Shown: positions 11,073-20,435, numbered from the stretch's first letter. The stretch: DNA of 64,000 bases from Spiribacter halobius (GCF_020883455.1 NZ_CP086615.1:868001-932000); one strand, 5' to 3'. Program-made: numbers and translations. Notes: generated from the sequence alone by a model not told the origin.

Positions 11073-11339
11073 TCACTTCAGGCCGGCGGCGCGCAGCGCG
11101 ATGGCGCGGTCCTCCAGCATCACCGGAATGCCGTCGTCAACGCGGTAGACGCGCTCCTCGTTCTCGGTGATCAGCCCCTCGTCCAGCGGCTGCTCAACCG
11201 GCGTGTCGTCCAGATAGCGTACGCCGCCGCCGGCGATGGCCTCGTTCAGGCGTTGCAGCTCGTCCCGGGTCATGGGGCGCACCGGGTGCTTGGTCACCGG
11301 GCAGCAGAGCACGTCCAGCAGCTTGCGATCGATCGCCAT
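11073..11339 (-). CDS. Trm112-like protein (YcaR/UPF0434 family)
   Basis: This 88-residue protein begins MAIDRKLLDVLCCPVTK, the hallmark of bacterial Trm112-like proteins, and has a later VYRVDDGIPVML strand typical of the family. Only the first CP pair of the zinc site is visible, as in many bacterial members. In eukaryotes and archaea Trm112 is the activating partner of several methyltransferases, including the PrmC counterpart. Here the gene ends 23 bases before prmC on the same strand, so a PrmC partner role is an attractive inference, not shown by the sequence. Confidence 0.88.
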   Translation of the reverse strand: MAIDRKLLDVLCCPVTKHPVRPMTRDELQRLNEAIAGGGVRYLDDTPVEQPLDEGLITENEERVYRVDDGIPVMLEDRAIALRAAGLK

Positions 11340-11492
11340 CGAACCCCTTCCCGCGGCCTCCGGGGCCGCCCGCCATCGGTTTCCCGGCAGGATACCAGAA
11401 CCCGCCGCCCGCACCCCCGCGCGTAGCCAAGGCGGGGCGCGACCATTACTATGGACGCCCCGCCCGCGGCGACGAGAGCGAAGAGATTCCCC

Positions 11493-12563
11493 ATGAGCGA
11501 CGCCCCTATCGACAACCTCAACGTCCTTGCCCAGGAGCTCCTGCCGACGCCGGCCGAGGTCAAGGGCCGCCTGCCGCTGTCCGCGCGCGCCCGGGAGACG
11601 GTGGAGCAGGGCCGCAACGTGGTGCAGGACATCCTCGATGGCCGCGACCCTCGGCTGCTGGTGGTCATCGGCCCGTGCTCGATTCACGACGTCGAGGCCG
11701 CCAAGGACTATGCGCGGCGCCTCAAGGCGCTGCACGACGAGCTCGCCGACAGCCTGTACGTCGTCATGCGGGTCTACTTCGAGAAGCCGCGCACCACGGT
11801 GGGCTGGAAGGGGCTCATCAATGACCCCTACATGGATGACTCCTTCCACATCGAGGAGGGGCTCTACCGCGCTCGTGAGCTGCTGCTGCACATCGCCGAG
11901 CTCGGCCTGCCCGCCGGCACCGAGGCGCTGGATCCGATCACTCCCCAGTATCTGGGGGACCTGATCAGCTGGACCGCCATCGGCGCCCGCACCACCGAGA
12001 GCCAGACCCACCGCGAGATGGCGAGCGGCCTGTCCACGGCGGTGGGCTTCAAGAACGGGACCGACGGCAGCCTGGACGTGGCGATCAATGCCCTGCGCTC
12101 GGCGTCGAGCCCGCACAGCTTCCTGGGCATCACCCAGGAGGGGCGTTCGGCGGTGATCCGCACCCGCGGCAACCGTTACGGCCACGTGGTCCTGCGCGGC
12201 GGCAAGCAGCCGAACTACGACTCCGTGAGCATCGCCCTGTGCGAGAAGGAGCTGGCCGATGCCGACCTGCCCGTCAAGCTCATGGTCGACTGCAGCCACG
12301 CCAACTCGAACAAGGACCCGGCCCTGCAGCCCCTGGTGCTGGACAATCTCGTCAACCAGATCATCGAGGGCAACCGCTCCATCGTCGGCGTGATGATCGA
12401 GAGCAACATCGGCTGGGGCAACCAGAAGCTCGGCGACGACCCGGCCGCGCTCGAGTACGGCGTCTCCATCACCGATGCCTGCATCGACTGGCCGACCACC
12501 GAGCGCATTCTGCGCGACGCCAACGAGCGTCTTGCAGAGCCGCTGCCGGCAAGGGCCGGCTAG
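11493..12563 (+). CDS. aroG: 3-deoxy-7-phosphoheptulonate (DAHP) synthase, class I
   Basis: This enzyme condenses phosphoenolpyruvate with erythrose 4-phosphate, the first step of aromatic amino-acid synthesis. From the ATG at 11493 it has 356 residues. Seen are IGPCSIHD with the metal-binding Cys (about 58), MRVYFEKPRTTVGWKG (about 91-106), and VDCSHANSNKD near the C-terminus. This is the AroF/G/H type; which amino acid inhibits it cannot be told, so the symbol is approximate. An in-frame start 14 codons upstream is less likely. Confidence 0.94.
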   Translation: MSDAPIDNLNVLAQELLPTPAEVKGRLPLSARARETVEQGRNVVQDILDGRDPRLLVVIGPCSIHDVEAAKDYARRLKALHDELADSLYVVMRVYFEKPRTTVGWKGLINDPYMDDSFHIEEGLYRARELLLHIAELGLPAGTEALDPITPQYLGDLISWTAIGARTTESQTHREMASGLSTAVGFKNGTDGSLDVAINALRSASSPHSFLGITQEGRSAVIRTRGNRYGHVVLRGGKQPNYDSVSIALCEKELADADLPVKLMVDCSHANSNKDPALQPLVLDNLVNQIIEGNRSIVGVMIESNIGWGNQKLGDDPAALEYGVSITDACIDWPTTERILRDANERLAEPLPARAG

Positions 12564-12596
12564 CGTTGCGCGGTACCCGATCCCAGACGCGCGGGG

Positions 12597-12626
12597 TTGA
12601 CGCTATGCACGCACCGGAGGTTGAAT
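12597..12626 (+). promoter_or_regulatory. Candidate sigma70 promoter for dksA
   Basis: TTGACG (12597-12602), an 18-base spacer and TTGAAT (12621-12626), about 140 bases before dksA in a gap that holds no credible gene. The -10 is only a four-of-six match. Confidence 0.4.
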
Positions 12627-12768
12627 CAGCCCTCGCATGGCCCGTGCCGCGGCCCCGGGGTGAGGCACGGCAGGCATGCGGCGCCGGTCGCGCGGGGCGC
12701 GGCCGTGTTGCGACAGGACCCGGTGTTGACCGGGAGGCGGGCCACCGCCCGAACGGAGGACCATAACG

Positions 12769-13200
12769 ATGGCCGACAAGACCTCTCTGCCGATCAGGGG
12801 CATTGCGCCTTACGAGCCCGCTGAGGGCGAGGAGTACATGAACGAGGAGCAGCTGGAGCATTTCCGCCAGATCCTGCTCGCGTGGAAGCGCCAGCTCCAG
12901 GAGGAGGTCGAGCGCACGGTGAGCCACATGCGCGATGACGCCAACAACTACGCCGATCCGGCGGACCGGGCGACTCAGGAGGAGGAATTCGCGCTGGAGC
13001 TGCGCACACGGGACCGCGAGCGCAAGCTCATCCGCAAGATCGACGAGACGCTGGAGCGCATCCGAAAGGACGACTACGGCTTCTGCGACCAGTGCGGCGT
13101 CGAGATCGGCCTGCGCCGGCTGGAGGCGCGGCCCACGGCAACGCTCTGCGTGGACTGCAAGACGCTGGAGGAGATCAAGGAGAAGCAGCGCGTGGCGTAA
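12769..13200 (+). CDS. dksA: RNA polymerase-binding transcription factor DksA
   Basis: DksA enters the secondary channel of RNA polymerase and, with ppGpp, resets transcription of rRNA and amino-acid genes under starvation. The 143 residues show the coiled coil with the tip motif (RDDANNYADPADRA, about 55-68) whose acidic residues act at the polymerase active site, and a complete CxxC...CxxC zinc finger (CDQC at about 105, CVDC at about 126). A GGAGG nine bases before the ATG is a strong ribosome-binding site. A Rho-independent terminator follows. Confidence 0.97.
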   Translation: MADKTSLPIRGIAPYEPAEGEEYMNEEQLEHFRQILLAWKRQLQEEVERTVSHMRDDANNYADPADRATQEEEFALELRTRDRERKLIRKIDETLERIRKDDYGFCDQCGVEIGLRRLEARPTATLCVDCKTLEEIKEKQRVA

Positions 13201-13223
13201 CCCGCCATCACGCCTGCTTTATC

Positions 13224-13257
13224 AGGCCGGCCGTCCTTCGGGGCGGCCGGCCTTTTT
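13224..13257 (+). terminator. Rho-independent terminator after dksA
   Basis: A perfect nine-base GC stem (13225-13233 with 13244-13252), extended by an A-T pair, with a ten-base loop and five T residues (13253-13257). It is 24 bases after the dksA stop and is the clearest intrinsic terminator in the window. Confidence 0.9.
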
Positions 13258-13419
13258 ACTACGGGCCACTGCCCGGCGACATCCGTGCCCTGCATTGGGG
13301 CATGGGAGGGCGCGTCCCGCGAGGCCGAGTGTCCCGGCGGGAGATACACCGCTTCGCCCCGCACCCACCCCCAAAAGCGTTCTAGGCCTCGCGGATCCGG
13401 TGGAAAGACCGAGGGCTGG

Positions 13420-14508
13420 TCAGGCCTCGTCGGCGAGCGCCGCCAGCTGGTCCGCCTGGTGCTCGCTCACCAGCGGGTCGATGACCGGGTCCAGGTTCCC
13501 TGCCAGGATCTCCTCCAGCTTGTAGAGCGTGAGGTTGATGCGGTGGTCGGTGACCCGGCCCTGGGGGAAGTTGTAGGTGCGGATGCGCTCCGAGCGGTCG
13601 CCGCTGCCCACCAGCAGGCGCCGGGCCTCGCTGCGCTCCTGCACCGCGGCCTCGCGCTCCCGGTCCATCAGCCGCGCCTGCAGGAACGCCAGCGCCTTGG
13701 CGCGGTTCTTGTGCTGCGAGCGCTCGTCCTGGCACTCCACCACGATGCCCGTGGGCAGGTGAGTGACGCGGACCGCCGAGTCCGTCTTGTTCACGTGCTG
13801 GCCGCCGGCGCCCGAGGCGCGGAAGGTGTCCACCTTGAGCTCGGCGGGGTTCACGGTGATCTCGTCCAGCTCCTCGGCCTCCGGCAGCACCGCCACCGTG
13901 CAGGCCGAGGTATGGATGCGGCCCTGGGACTCGGTGGCCGGCACGCGCTGCACCCGGTGGGCGCCGGACTCGAACTTCAGCCGCGAGTACACGCCGTCGC
14001 CGCTGATGCGCACGATCACCTCGCGGTACCCGCCCTGCTCGCCGTGGCTCTCGCTGATCATCTCCGTACGCCAGCCGCGCTGCTCGGCGTAGCGCAGATA
14101 CATGCGCAGCAGATCCCCCGCGAACAGCGCCGCCTCGTCGCCGCCCGTGCCGGCGCGGATCTCGAGATAGGTGTTGCGCTCGTCGTTCGGGTCGCGCGGA
14201 AGCATGAGCACCTTCAGCCGGCGCTCGAGCTGCTCGAGGCGCGCGCGTGCATCCCCCGCCTCGTCCTCGGCGAGCTCGCGCATGTCGGCATCGGCATCCC
14301 GGGCCATCTCCTCGGCGGCGGCAAGGTCCGATTCCGCCGCGCGGTACTCGGCCAGGGCCTGCACCAGCGGCTGCAGCCGCGAGTATTCCTGGGACAGGCG
14401 GGTGAAGCGCTTCTGCTCGCCGATTACGTCCGGGTCCGCCAGCAGCGCCTCGATCTCTTCGTGGCGCTCGCGCAGCTGCTCGAGCTTGTTGCGAAGGCTT
14501 GGATTCAT
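13420..14508 (-). CDS. prfA: Peptide chain release factor 1
   Basis: RF1 reads UAG and UAA and triggers hydrolysis of the finished peptide. The 362 residues match the family. The catalytic GGQ is at 235-237 in [15 protein letters not shown], and the codon-recognition PxT region is in the preceding domain. The prfA start overlaps the hemA stop in an ATGA, so it is translated from the hemA message. PrmC, which methylates this GGQ, is encoded nearby. Confidence 0.98.
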   Translation of the reverse strand: MNPSLRNKLEQLRERHEEIEALLADPDVIGEQKRFTRLSQEYSRLQPLVQALAEYRAAESDLAAAEEMARDADADMRELAEDEAGDARARLEQLERRLKVLMLPRDPNDERNTYLEIRAGTGGDEAALFAGDLLRMYLRYAEQRGWRTEMISESHGEQGGYREVIVRISGDGVYSRLKFESGAHRVQRVPATESQGRIHTSACTVAVLPEAEELDEITVNPAELKVDTFRASGAGGQHVNKTDSAVRVTHLPTGIVVECQDERSQHKNRAKALAFLQARLMDREREAAVQERSEARRLLVGSGDRSERIRTYNFPQGRVTDHRINLTLYKLEEILAGNLDPVIDPLVSEHQADQLAALADEA

Positions 14509-15794
14509 GCGTCCTGTCCGTTGCCGTCCTCGTCGGCGTCGTCCTCCACGCCGAGGGTACGGTGGCTGATGCGAATGGTCAGCGGGTCGCCGCTGCGGGC
14601 CGCCTCGCGCAGGCCCAGGGTGGGCGCATGCAGCAGCTTGCGGGTGAGCCGGCGCGAGAGCTCCTGCATGACCTGCTCCGGATCATGCCCGGCGGCGAGC
14701 TGGCGCCGGGCCCACTGCAGCACCTGCTCGCGCTCGCGCTCGGCCTGCTGGCGGTAGCGCCGGATGGCGCCCACGGCGTCCAGGGTACGCAGCCAGTCCA
14801 TGAAGCGCTCGGTCTGGGCGGTCACGATGGACTCCGCCTGACGGGCCGCCGCCTCGCGCGAGCGCAGGCTGTCGTCGATGACGCTGCGCAGATCGTCGAT
14901 GGTGTAGAGGTAGACATCGGCGAGATCGCCCACCTCCGGCTCGATGTCCCGGGGCACCGCCACGTCCACCATGAACATCGGGCGGTGCTTGCGCTGGCGC
15001 AGGGCGCGCTCGACGCTGCCCTTGCCGAGAATGGGCAGCGCGCTGGCAGTGGAGGCGACGACGATATCGCACTCGGTGAGCCGGCGGGGAATGTCCGCGA
15101 GCTCGAGCGCCTCGCCACCATAGCCCTCGGCGATGCGCCGCGCCCGCTCCAGGCTGCGGTTGGCCACCAGCAGCCGGGTCAGACCCTGCTCGCGCAGGTG
15201 CCTGGCCGTGAGCTCCACGGTCTCGCCGGCGCCGATGAGCAGCGCCGTGCGCCGGTCCATGTCGCCGAAGATCTGGCGCGCCAGCGTCACCGCGGCGAAG
15301 GCCACGGACACCGGATGGGCGCCGATCTCGGTATCGGTGCGCACCTGCTTGGCCACCGAGAACGCGTGCTGGAACAGCCGCTCCAGGGTGCGCCCGAGCA
15401 GGCCGTGGCGATTCGCGGAGTGGTAGGCGAGCTTCGCCTGGCCGAAGATCTGCGGCTCCCCGAGCACCAGCGAGTCCAGCCCTGCCGCCACCGAGAGCAG
15501 ATGGGAGACGGCCGCCCGGCCGCGGTGCACGTACAGATAGGGCGAGAGCCACTCCGCTGCCAGGCGGTGCTCGTGCTCCAGCCAGCGCTGCAGCACGGAC
15601 GGCGTCGCCTCCGGGGCGAGCACGGCGTAGATCTCGGTGCGGTTGCAGGTGGACAGCACCGCAGCTTCCCGCACGCCGGGGCGTCGGGAGAGTGCAGCCA
15701 GGGCTTCGTCGAGCCGCTCGGCGGGGAATACCACCTGCTCGCGAACCTCGAGCGGGGCAGTCTTGTGATTGAGACCGAGGGTGACGACTGGCAT
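14505..15794 (-). CDS. hemA: Glutamyl-tRNA reductase
   Basis: HemA reduces Glu-tRNA(Glu) to glutamate-1-semialdehyde, the committed step of C5 heme synthesis. Starting at the ATG at 15794 it has 429 residues, opening with [16 protein letters not shown]. The catalytic Cys is in STCNRTE (about 48-54), the NADPH loop is in [15 protein letters not shown], and a C-terminal helical dimerisation domain is present. A longer open frame upstream to 16046 would overlap the divergent TPR gene and is not credible. A promoter is seen at 15823-15850. Confidence 0.97.
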   Translation of the reverse strand: MPVVTLGLNHKTAPLEVREQVVFPAERLDEALAALSRRPGVREAAVLSTCNRTEIYAVLAPEATPSVLQRWLEHEHRLAAEWLSPYLYVHRGRAAVSHLLSVAAGLDSLVLGEPQIFGQAKLAYHSANRHGLLGRTLERLFQHAFSVAKQVRTDTEIGAHPVSVAFAAVTLARQIFGDMDRRTALLIGAGETVELTARHLREQGLTRLLVANRSLERARRIAEGYGGEALELADIPRRLTECDIVVASTASALPILGKGSVERALRQRKHRPMFMVDVAVPRDIEPEVGDLADVYLYTIDDLRSVIDDSLRSREAAARQAESIVTAQTERFMDWLRTLDAVGAIRRYRQQAEREREQVLQWARRQLAAGHDPEQVMQELSRRLTRKLLHAPTLGLREAARSGDPLTIRISHRTLGVEDDADEDGNGQDA

Positions 15795-15822
15795 CGAACT
15801 GTGGCCGAAAGATGAGTCGCAG

Positions 15823-15850
15823 ATTGTAGGGGAGCAATGGTCGAACACAA
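15823..15850 (-). promoter_or_regulatory. Candidate sigma70 promoter for hemA-prfA
   Basis: On the minus strand, TTGTGT (15850-15845), 16 bases, then TACAAT (15828-15823), 28 bases before the hemA ATG. On the plus strand of the same gap a TATAGT at 15898-15903 is a likely -10 for the divergent TPR gene, without a good -35. Confidence 0.5.
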
Positions 15851-15960
15851 GGGACGGATCAACCGGGCACCCGGTCGTCGCGGCACCGGTGGGCCGGTAT
15901 AGTGGCGACGCGGGCCCCCGCCCGGGTCCGCTGGAACATCCACCCGCTCGAGGCGCAGGC

Positions 15961-17661
15961 ATGCACCGCCCGTTGCTCGCTCTACTGTTCCTGGCCCTGC
16001 TCGCCGCATGTGCCGCCGGACCAGCCGACCAGGCCGCCCCCGACACCGGGCCGGTGCCGGCGCCGGACTCTCTCGGCCCGCCGCCGGAGGAGTCGGTACT
16101 CTACAACGTCCTGGTAGGCGAGCTGGCCGGCGCCCGGGGCGACGTCGCCCTGGCGGCGGAATCCTACCGGCGCGCCGCCGAGCGCAGCGGCGATCCGGCG
16201 GTGGCCGAGCGGGCCGCCCGCATCGCGCTCTATGCCGAGGCGCCGGAGCAGGCCCTGGCGGCGACGCAGCGCTGGCTCGAGCTGGAACCGGAGTCCGCGG
16301 ACGCACGCCGCCTGCTCGGGCTGCTGCACCTGCGTGAGGGTGACGCGGATGCCGCCTTTGCAGCGCTGACCGAGACGCTGCCCGAGGCAGCGGAGGAGCG
16401 CGAGCAGGCCATCGCGCAGATCGGCGGCCTGCTGGCCGACGACGCGCGCAGCCGCACGGCGCTGGCTGTGGCCGAGCGGCTGGCCGAGACCTATCCGGAT
16501 TCGCCGGGCGCGCAGCTTGCGCTGGCAAGGGTGGCGCTCGCCCTGGAGCGTCCGGCGCGGGCCCTGCAGGCGGTGCGTGGCGCCCTCGAGCAGCGGCCCG
16601 ACTGGACGGCGGCACGGCTGCTCGAGGTGGACGTGCTCATGGCGCTGGAGCGCGAGGACGCTGCCGTCAGCGCCGTGCGCGCGCTGCTGGACGAGGCGCC
16701 GGATAGCGAGCAGCTGCGTCTGCGTTACGCCCGGCTGCTGGTCGGCCTGGGGCGCAACGTCGACGCCCTCGATCAGTTCGAGCGGCTGGTGGCGGCGCGG
16801 CCGGACGACCCGCAGGTGCTCTACTCGGCGGCCCTGCTCGCGCTGGAGAGCGGGCGGCTCGACTTCGCCCGGCAGACCCTGCAGCGGCTGCGCGAGCAGC
16901 GCGGACAGGAGGACGTGGCCAGCTACTACCTCGGCCGCCTGGCGGAGATCGAGGGCGATCTGTCGACGGCACTGGCGCGCTACGAGCGCACGGGGGGCGA
17001 GTACCGTGGCGAGGCGCAGCTGCGCATCGCCGTGGTGATGGCAGGGCAGGGGCGGATTGCCGCGGCGCGGCGCCATCTGGCCGAGCTGCGCGACGGCAAC
17101 GGCAGCCTGGCCCCACGGGCGTGGGCCATCGAGGGCGAGGTGCTGCGCGAGGCCGGCCGCCTTGCGGAGAGCGTGGAGGTCCTGAGCCGCGGGCTCGAGG
17201 CCTATCCCGATGATGCCGATCTGCTCTACGGCCGGGCGATGAGCAACATCATGCGCGAGCGGCTCCCGACAGCGGAGGAGGACCTCCGGCGGATCATCGA
17301 GCAGGATCCGGAGAACGCCCACGCCCTGAACGCCCTCGGCTACACGCTTGTGGACCGCACCGAGCGCATCGCCGAGGGCAGTGAGCTCATAGAGCGCGCC
17401 TATGCCCTGCAGCCGGGCGACCCGGCGATCATCGACAGCATGGGCTGGGCCGCCTACCGGCGCGGGGATCTGGAGGAGGCCCGGGAATACCTCGAGCGCG
17501 CCTACGACATGGCCCCGGACCCGGAGATCGCGGCGCATCTCGGGGAGGTCCTCTGGCAGCTCGGCCGCCGCGAGCAGGCCCGCGAGATCTGGCAGTCCGC
17601 GCTCGCCGAGCACCCCGATCACCCGGTCCTGCGGGAGACCATGGAGCGGTTGCTGCCATGA
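15961..17661 (+). CDS. TPR-repeat outer-membrane lipoprotein
   Basis: The 566-residue product has a lipoprotein signal (MHRPLLALLFLALLAAC, Cys about 17) followed by about ten to twelve tetratricopeptide repeats to the end, for example the units around YAEAPEQALAATQRWLELEP and ENAHALNALGYTLVDR. The last repeats (AIIDSMGWAAYRRGDLEEA) are the best conserved. It overlaps lolB by 4 bases; the same TPR gene precedes lolB in Pseudomonas, where its exact function is unsettled. A longer frame upstream to 15769 lacks support, since the lipobox fixes the start. Confidence 0.92.
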   Translation: MHRPLLALLFLALLAACAAGPADQAAPDTGPVPAPDSLGPPPEESVLYNVLVGELAGARGDVALAAESYRRAAERSGDPAVAERAARIALYAEAPEQALAATQRWLELEPESADARRLLGLLHLREGDADAAFAALTETLPEAAEEREQAIAQIGGLLADDARSRTALAVAERLAETYPDSPGAQLALARVALALERPARALQAVRGALEQRPDWTAARLLEVDVLMALEREDAAVSAVRALLDEAPDSEQLRLRYARLLVGLGRNVDALDQFERLVAARPDDPQVLYSAALLALESGRLDFARQTLQRLREQRGQEDVASYYLGRLAEIEGDLSTALARYERTGGEYRGEAQLRIAVVMAGQGRIAAARRHLAELRDGNGSLAPRAWAIEGEVLREAGRLAESVEVLSRGLEAYPDDADLLYGRAMSNIMRERLPTAEEDLRRIIEQDPENAHALNALGYTLVDRTERIAEGSELIERAYALQPGDPAIIDSMGWAAYRRGDLEEAREYLERAYDMAPDPEIAAHLGEVLWQLGRREQAREIWQSALAEHPDHPVLRETMERLLP

Positions 17662-18281
17662 GCGGCCACCGGCGGCTCCGGGCGCTGTGGCGTGCCGTGC
17701 TGCCGCTGGCGGCGACGCTGCTGCTCGGCGGCTGCGCCGTGGTGGCACCGCAACCGGATCGGGATGGCGAGCGGCTCGCCGTGGAGGACTGGGCGCCGCC
17801 CCTGGCGCCGGACGCCTGGCAGCTGCAGGGGCGCACGGCGCTGCGGGTTGGCGGCGACGGCGCCACCGCGAGCCTGTTCTGGCGCGAGGCCCCGGACCGC
17901 TACCGCATCGATCTGCGGGGCGCCTTCGGCGCGGGCGCGGTGCGTGTGGAAGGCGAGGCGGACCAGGTGACGCTGCGTACCGGGGACGGCAGCGTCCACC
18001 GCGCCGGCAGTGCCCGCGAGCTGGTGCGGGCGGTAACCGGCTACGACCTTCCGGTGGAATACCTGCGCTGGTGGGTGCGTGCCCGGCCCGTGCCCTGGCT
18101 CGGGGGCCAGGTGCGCGTGGGCGCCGAGGGCCTGCCCCAGCGCCTGGAGCAGGAAGGCTGGGTGGTCCGCTACGAGGGCTTCACGGAGGTGGGCGAGTAT
18201 CGGCTGCCGCAGCGCCTGGAGGTCAGCCGTGAGGACGTGCTGGTGCGGCTGGTGGTGCGGCAGTGGGAGCTGGCCGAGTGA
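17658..18281 (+). CDS. lolB: Outer-membrane lipoprotein receptor LolB
   Basis: LolB accepts lipoproteins from the periplasmic carrier LolA and inserts them into the outer membrane. The 207 residues start with a lipoprotein signal ending LLLGGC (Cys about 26), then the LolA/LolB beta-barrel fold with the WQLQGRTALRV strand and a characteristic SARELVRAVTGYDLPVEYLRWW stretch split by short loops. It overlaps the TPR gene upstream (ATGA) and ispE downstream (GTGA). Confidence 0.94.
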   Translation: MSGHRRLRALWRAVLPLAATLLLGGCAVVAPQPDRDGERLAVEDWAPPLAPDAWQLQGRTALRVGGDGATASLFWREAPDRYRIDLRGAFGAGAVRVEGEADQVTLRTGDGSVHRAGSARELVRAVTGYDLPVEYLRWWVRARPVPWLGGQVRVGAEGLPQRLEQEGWVVRYEGFTEVGEYRLPQRLEVSREDVLVRLVVRQWELAE

Positions 18282-19168
18282 GTGCTGGCGGCTGGTGGCC
18301 CGCGCCCGCGAAGATCAACCGCTTCCTGCACGTTACCGGCCGTCGCCCGGACGGCTACCATGAGCTCCAGACCCTGTTCCAGTTCGTCGAGCCGGTGGAC
18401 TGGCTCGCCTTCGAGCCCACCAGGGATGGCCGCATCTCCCGCCGTGGCGGGCTGACCGAGGTGGCCGAGTCGCAGGATCTGGTGGTACGGGCGGCGCGGC
18501 TGCTGCAGGCGGAGGCCGGGGTGGACCGGGGCGTGCGCATCCACCTGCGCAAGCGCATCCCCGCGGGCGCAGGGCTCGGCGGCGGCAGCTCGGACGCCGC
18601 CACCACGCTGGTGGCGCTCGACCGGCTCTGGGGCCTGCAGCTCGGGTCGGCGCGGCTCGCCGCGCTGGGTCTGCGTCTCGGCGCCGACGTGCCGGTGTTC
18701 GTCCACGGCCGCGCCGCCTGGGCGGAGGGCGTGGGCGAGCGCCTGACGCCGCTGACCGTGGACGAACCCTGGCTGCTGCTGGCCGACCCCGGTGTTCCCG
18801 TGGCCACCGGCGCGGTATTCGCTGACCGCAAATTGACACGTTCTCGAGGCCATATAACAATACGCGCCCTTGACGCGGGGGAGGCCGGCAACGACTGCGA
18901 GCCGGTGGTGCGTCGCCTCTATCCGGAGGTGGCGCGAATGCTGGATGCGCTCGCGCGCGTCGGCGAGCCGCGCCTGACGGGCACCGGAGGCTGCGCGTTT
19001 GTCACCTTTGGCGACGCGGCCGCGGCCCGCGCAGCGCAGGCGCGCCTGGGGGCAGGTCTGCGGACCTGGGTGAGTCGCGCCGTGAACCGCTCGCCGTTGC
19101 GGGACGGCCCGCAAGGCGCCGAGTCGGCGGGTGCGTGTACCGACCACTGGGGCGTAGCCAAGCGGTAA
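18278..19168 (+). CDS. ispE: 4-diphosphocytidyl-2-C-methyl-D-erythritol kinase, overlapping tRNA-Gln
   Basis: IspE phosphorylates CDP-methylerythritol in the MEP isoprenoid pathway. I place the start at the GTG at 18278, which overlaps the lolB stop as GTGA and has GGAG eight bases ahead, giving 296 residues. Seen are [21 protein letters not shown] and the GHMP-kinase loop [14 protein letters not shown] (about 90-103). The usual C-terminus (VNRSPL) is followed by about 22 extra residues, and the TAA stop at 19166-19168 lies 19 bases inside the tRNA-Gln gene. Confidence 0.95.
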   Translation: MSAGGWWPAPAKINRFLHVTGRRPDGYHELQTLFQFVEPVDWLAFEPTRDGRISRRGGLTEVAESQDLVVRAARLLQAEAGVDRGVRIHLRKRIPAGAGLGGGSSDAATTLVALDRLWGLQLGSARLAALGLRLGADVPVFVHGRAAWAEGVGERLTPLTVDEPWLLLADPGVPVATGAVFADRKLTRSRGHITIRALDAGEAGNDCEPVVRRLYPEVARMLDALARVGEPRLTGTGGCAFVTFGDAAAARAAQARLGAGLRTWVSRAVNRSPLRDGPQGAESAGACTDHWGVAKR

Positions 19169-19222
19169 GGCACGGGGTTTTGATCCCCGCATTCGCAGGT
19201 TCGAATCCTGCCGCCCCAGCCA
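19148..19222 (+). tRNA. tRNA-Gln (anticodon TTG)
   Basis: A 75-base cloverleaf: acceptor TGGGGCG pairs with CGCCCCA, discriminator G and an encoded CCA at 19220-19222. The anticodon stem CGGGG closes the loop TTTTGAT with TTG at 19180-19182, and the T loop is GGTTCGAATCC. The first 21 bases are also ispE coding sequence, so the tRNA must be cut out of, or transcribed through, the ispE message. Confidence 0.97.
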
Positions 19223-19277
19223 ATTTCCGAATCGCCGTCAGGCCCATCGACGACAGCAGACGCCACAGGGTTTCACC

Positions 19278-20234
19278 GTGATCGAAAACGGACGCATGAT
19301 GGTGTTCTCCGGGAACGCCAATCCCGTGCTGGCCCGTTCCGTGGCCGCTCATCTCAAGATCCGCCTCGGCGACGCCATCGTCTCGCGGTTCAGTGACGGC
19401 GAGGTGCAGGTAGAGATTAACGAGCACGTCCGCGGGCGCGACGTGTTCATCATCCAGCCCACCTGCCAGCCCACCAACGACAATCTCATGGAGCTGCTGG
19501 TGATCGCCGATGCGCTGCGCCGCTCCTCGGCCGCGCGCATTACAGCGGTGATCCCTTACTATGGCTACGCCCGCCAGGACCGCCGCCCGCGCTCCCAGCG
19601 CGTGCCGATCTCGGCCAAGCTCGCCGCGGACATGATCACCACCGCCGGCATCAACCGGGTGGTCACCGTCGATCTGCACGCCGACCAGATCCAGGGCTTC
19701 TTCAATATTCCGGTGGACAATGTCTATGCCTCGCCGGTGCTGCTCGGCGACATCTGGCGCCAGGTCCACCCCCGCAAGATCGTGGTCTCGCCGGACGTGG
19801 GCGGCGTGGTGCGCGCCCGCGCCATCGCGAAGCGCCTGGACGACGCCGAGCTCGCCATCATCGACAAGCGCCGCCCGCGGGCGAACGAGCTGCAGGTGAT
19901 GAACATCATCGGCGATGTGCGCGACAAGACCTGCATCATCGTCGACGATATCGTGGATACCGCCGGGACCCTGTGCGAGGCGGCCAAGGCGCTGAAGGAC
20001 AAGGGCGCTGATCACGTGGTGGCGTATATCACCCACGCCGTGCTCTCGGGCCCGGCCATCGAGCGCATCAGCAACAGTCACCTGGACGAGCTTGCGGTCA
20101 CCGACAGCATCCCGCTGTCGCCGGCGGCGGAGGCCTGCCCCAAGATCCGGCAGCTCCCCCTCGCGGAGATGCTCGCCGAGACCATGCGGCGGGTGAACAA
20201 CGACGAGTCGGTAAGTGAGCTCTTCGTGGACTGA
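19278..20234 (+). CDS. prs: Ribose-phosphate pyrophosphokinase (PRPP synthetase)
   Basis: Prs makes PRPP from ribose 5-phosphate and ATP for nucleotide, histidine and tryptophan synthesis. The sequence shows [10 protein letters not shown], the ATP-binding [10 protein letters not shown] (about 94-103), [14 protein letters not shown] with the metal His, and the PRPP loop [13 protein letters not shown] (about 216-228). The GTG at 19278 gives 318 residues; the ATG at 19296 ([10 protein letters not shown]) is an equally good start. The stop codon lies in the loop of a ten-base-pair hairpin. Confidence 0.97.
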   Translation: MIENGRMMVFSGNANPVLARSVAAHLKIRLGDAIVSRFSDGEVQVEINEHVRGRDVFIIQPTCQPTNDNLMELLVIADALRRSSAARITAVIPYYGYARQDRRPRSQRVPISAKLAADMITTAGINRVVTVDLHADQIQGFFNIPVDNVYASPVLLGDIWRQVHPRKIVVSPDVGGVVRARAIAKRLDDAELAIIDKRRPRANELQVMNIIGDVRDKTCIIVDDIVDTAGTLCEAAKALKDKGADHVVAYITHAVLSGPAIERISNSHLDELAVTDSIPLSPAAEACPKIRQLPLAEMLAETMRRVNNDESVSELFVD

Positions 20235-20246
20235 TGTCCACGAAGA
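20221..20246 (+). other. Hairpin spanning the prs stop codon
   Basis: TCTTCGTGGA (20221-20230) pairs perfectly with 20237-20246, leaving a six-base loop (CTGATG) that contains the prs TGA stop at 20232-20234. There is no T tract, so it is not a classical intrinsic terminator; it may mark a 3' end or an RNA-processing site, or shield the message end. Confidence 0.6.
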
Positions 20247-20248
20247 GA

Positions 20249-20355
20249 GTTGCAAGTTCAAAGTCCAAAGTTCAAAGACCGCCTCCGAACGCCCCGATAA
20301 GGCTTGCGGCCGCGCGGAGCGAGTCTTTGAACTTTGAACTGGGAACCTTGAACTT
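20249..20355. repeat. Inverted repeat with 7-mer phased arms (TTCAAAG words), copy 1
   Basis: The left arm (20249-20287) contains the heptads TTCAAAG, TCCAAAG, TTCAAAG followed by ACCGCCTCCG. The right arm (about 20315-20355) is its imperfect reverse complement (CGGAGCGAGTCTTTGAAC and beyond). It sits between prs and rplY and directly follows the prs-stop hairpin. Confidence 0.8.
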
Positions 20356-20435
20356 TCCCGAAGGCCCACCTCTGGTCGCGGGGGTGGCCGGCCGCCAATG
20401 CGCGGCTCATTGACCACAACGGAGATCCACAACCC

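Noticed and set aside
12597-12824. Small plus-strand gene ahead of dksA
   Set aside because: It overlaps dksA in another frame, lacks a ribosome-binding site and has no family features.
18281-19168. Frameshift or truncation of ispE
   Set aside because: The frame is continuous with all kinase motifs; the odd tail comes from reading into the tRNA, not from a frameshift.
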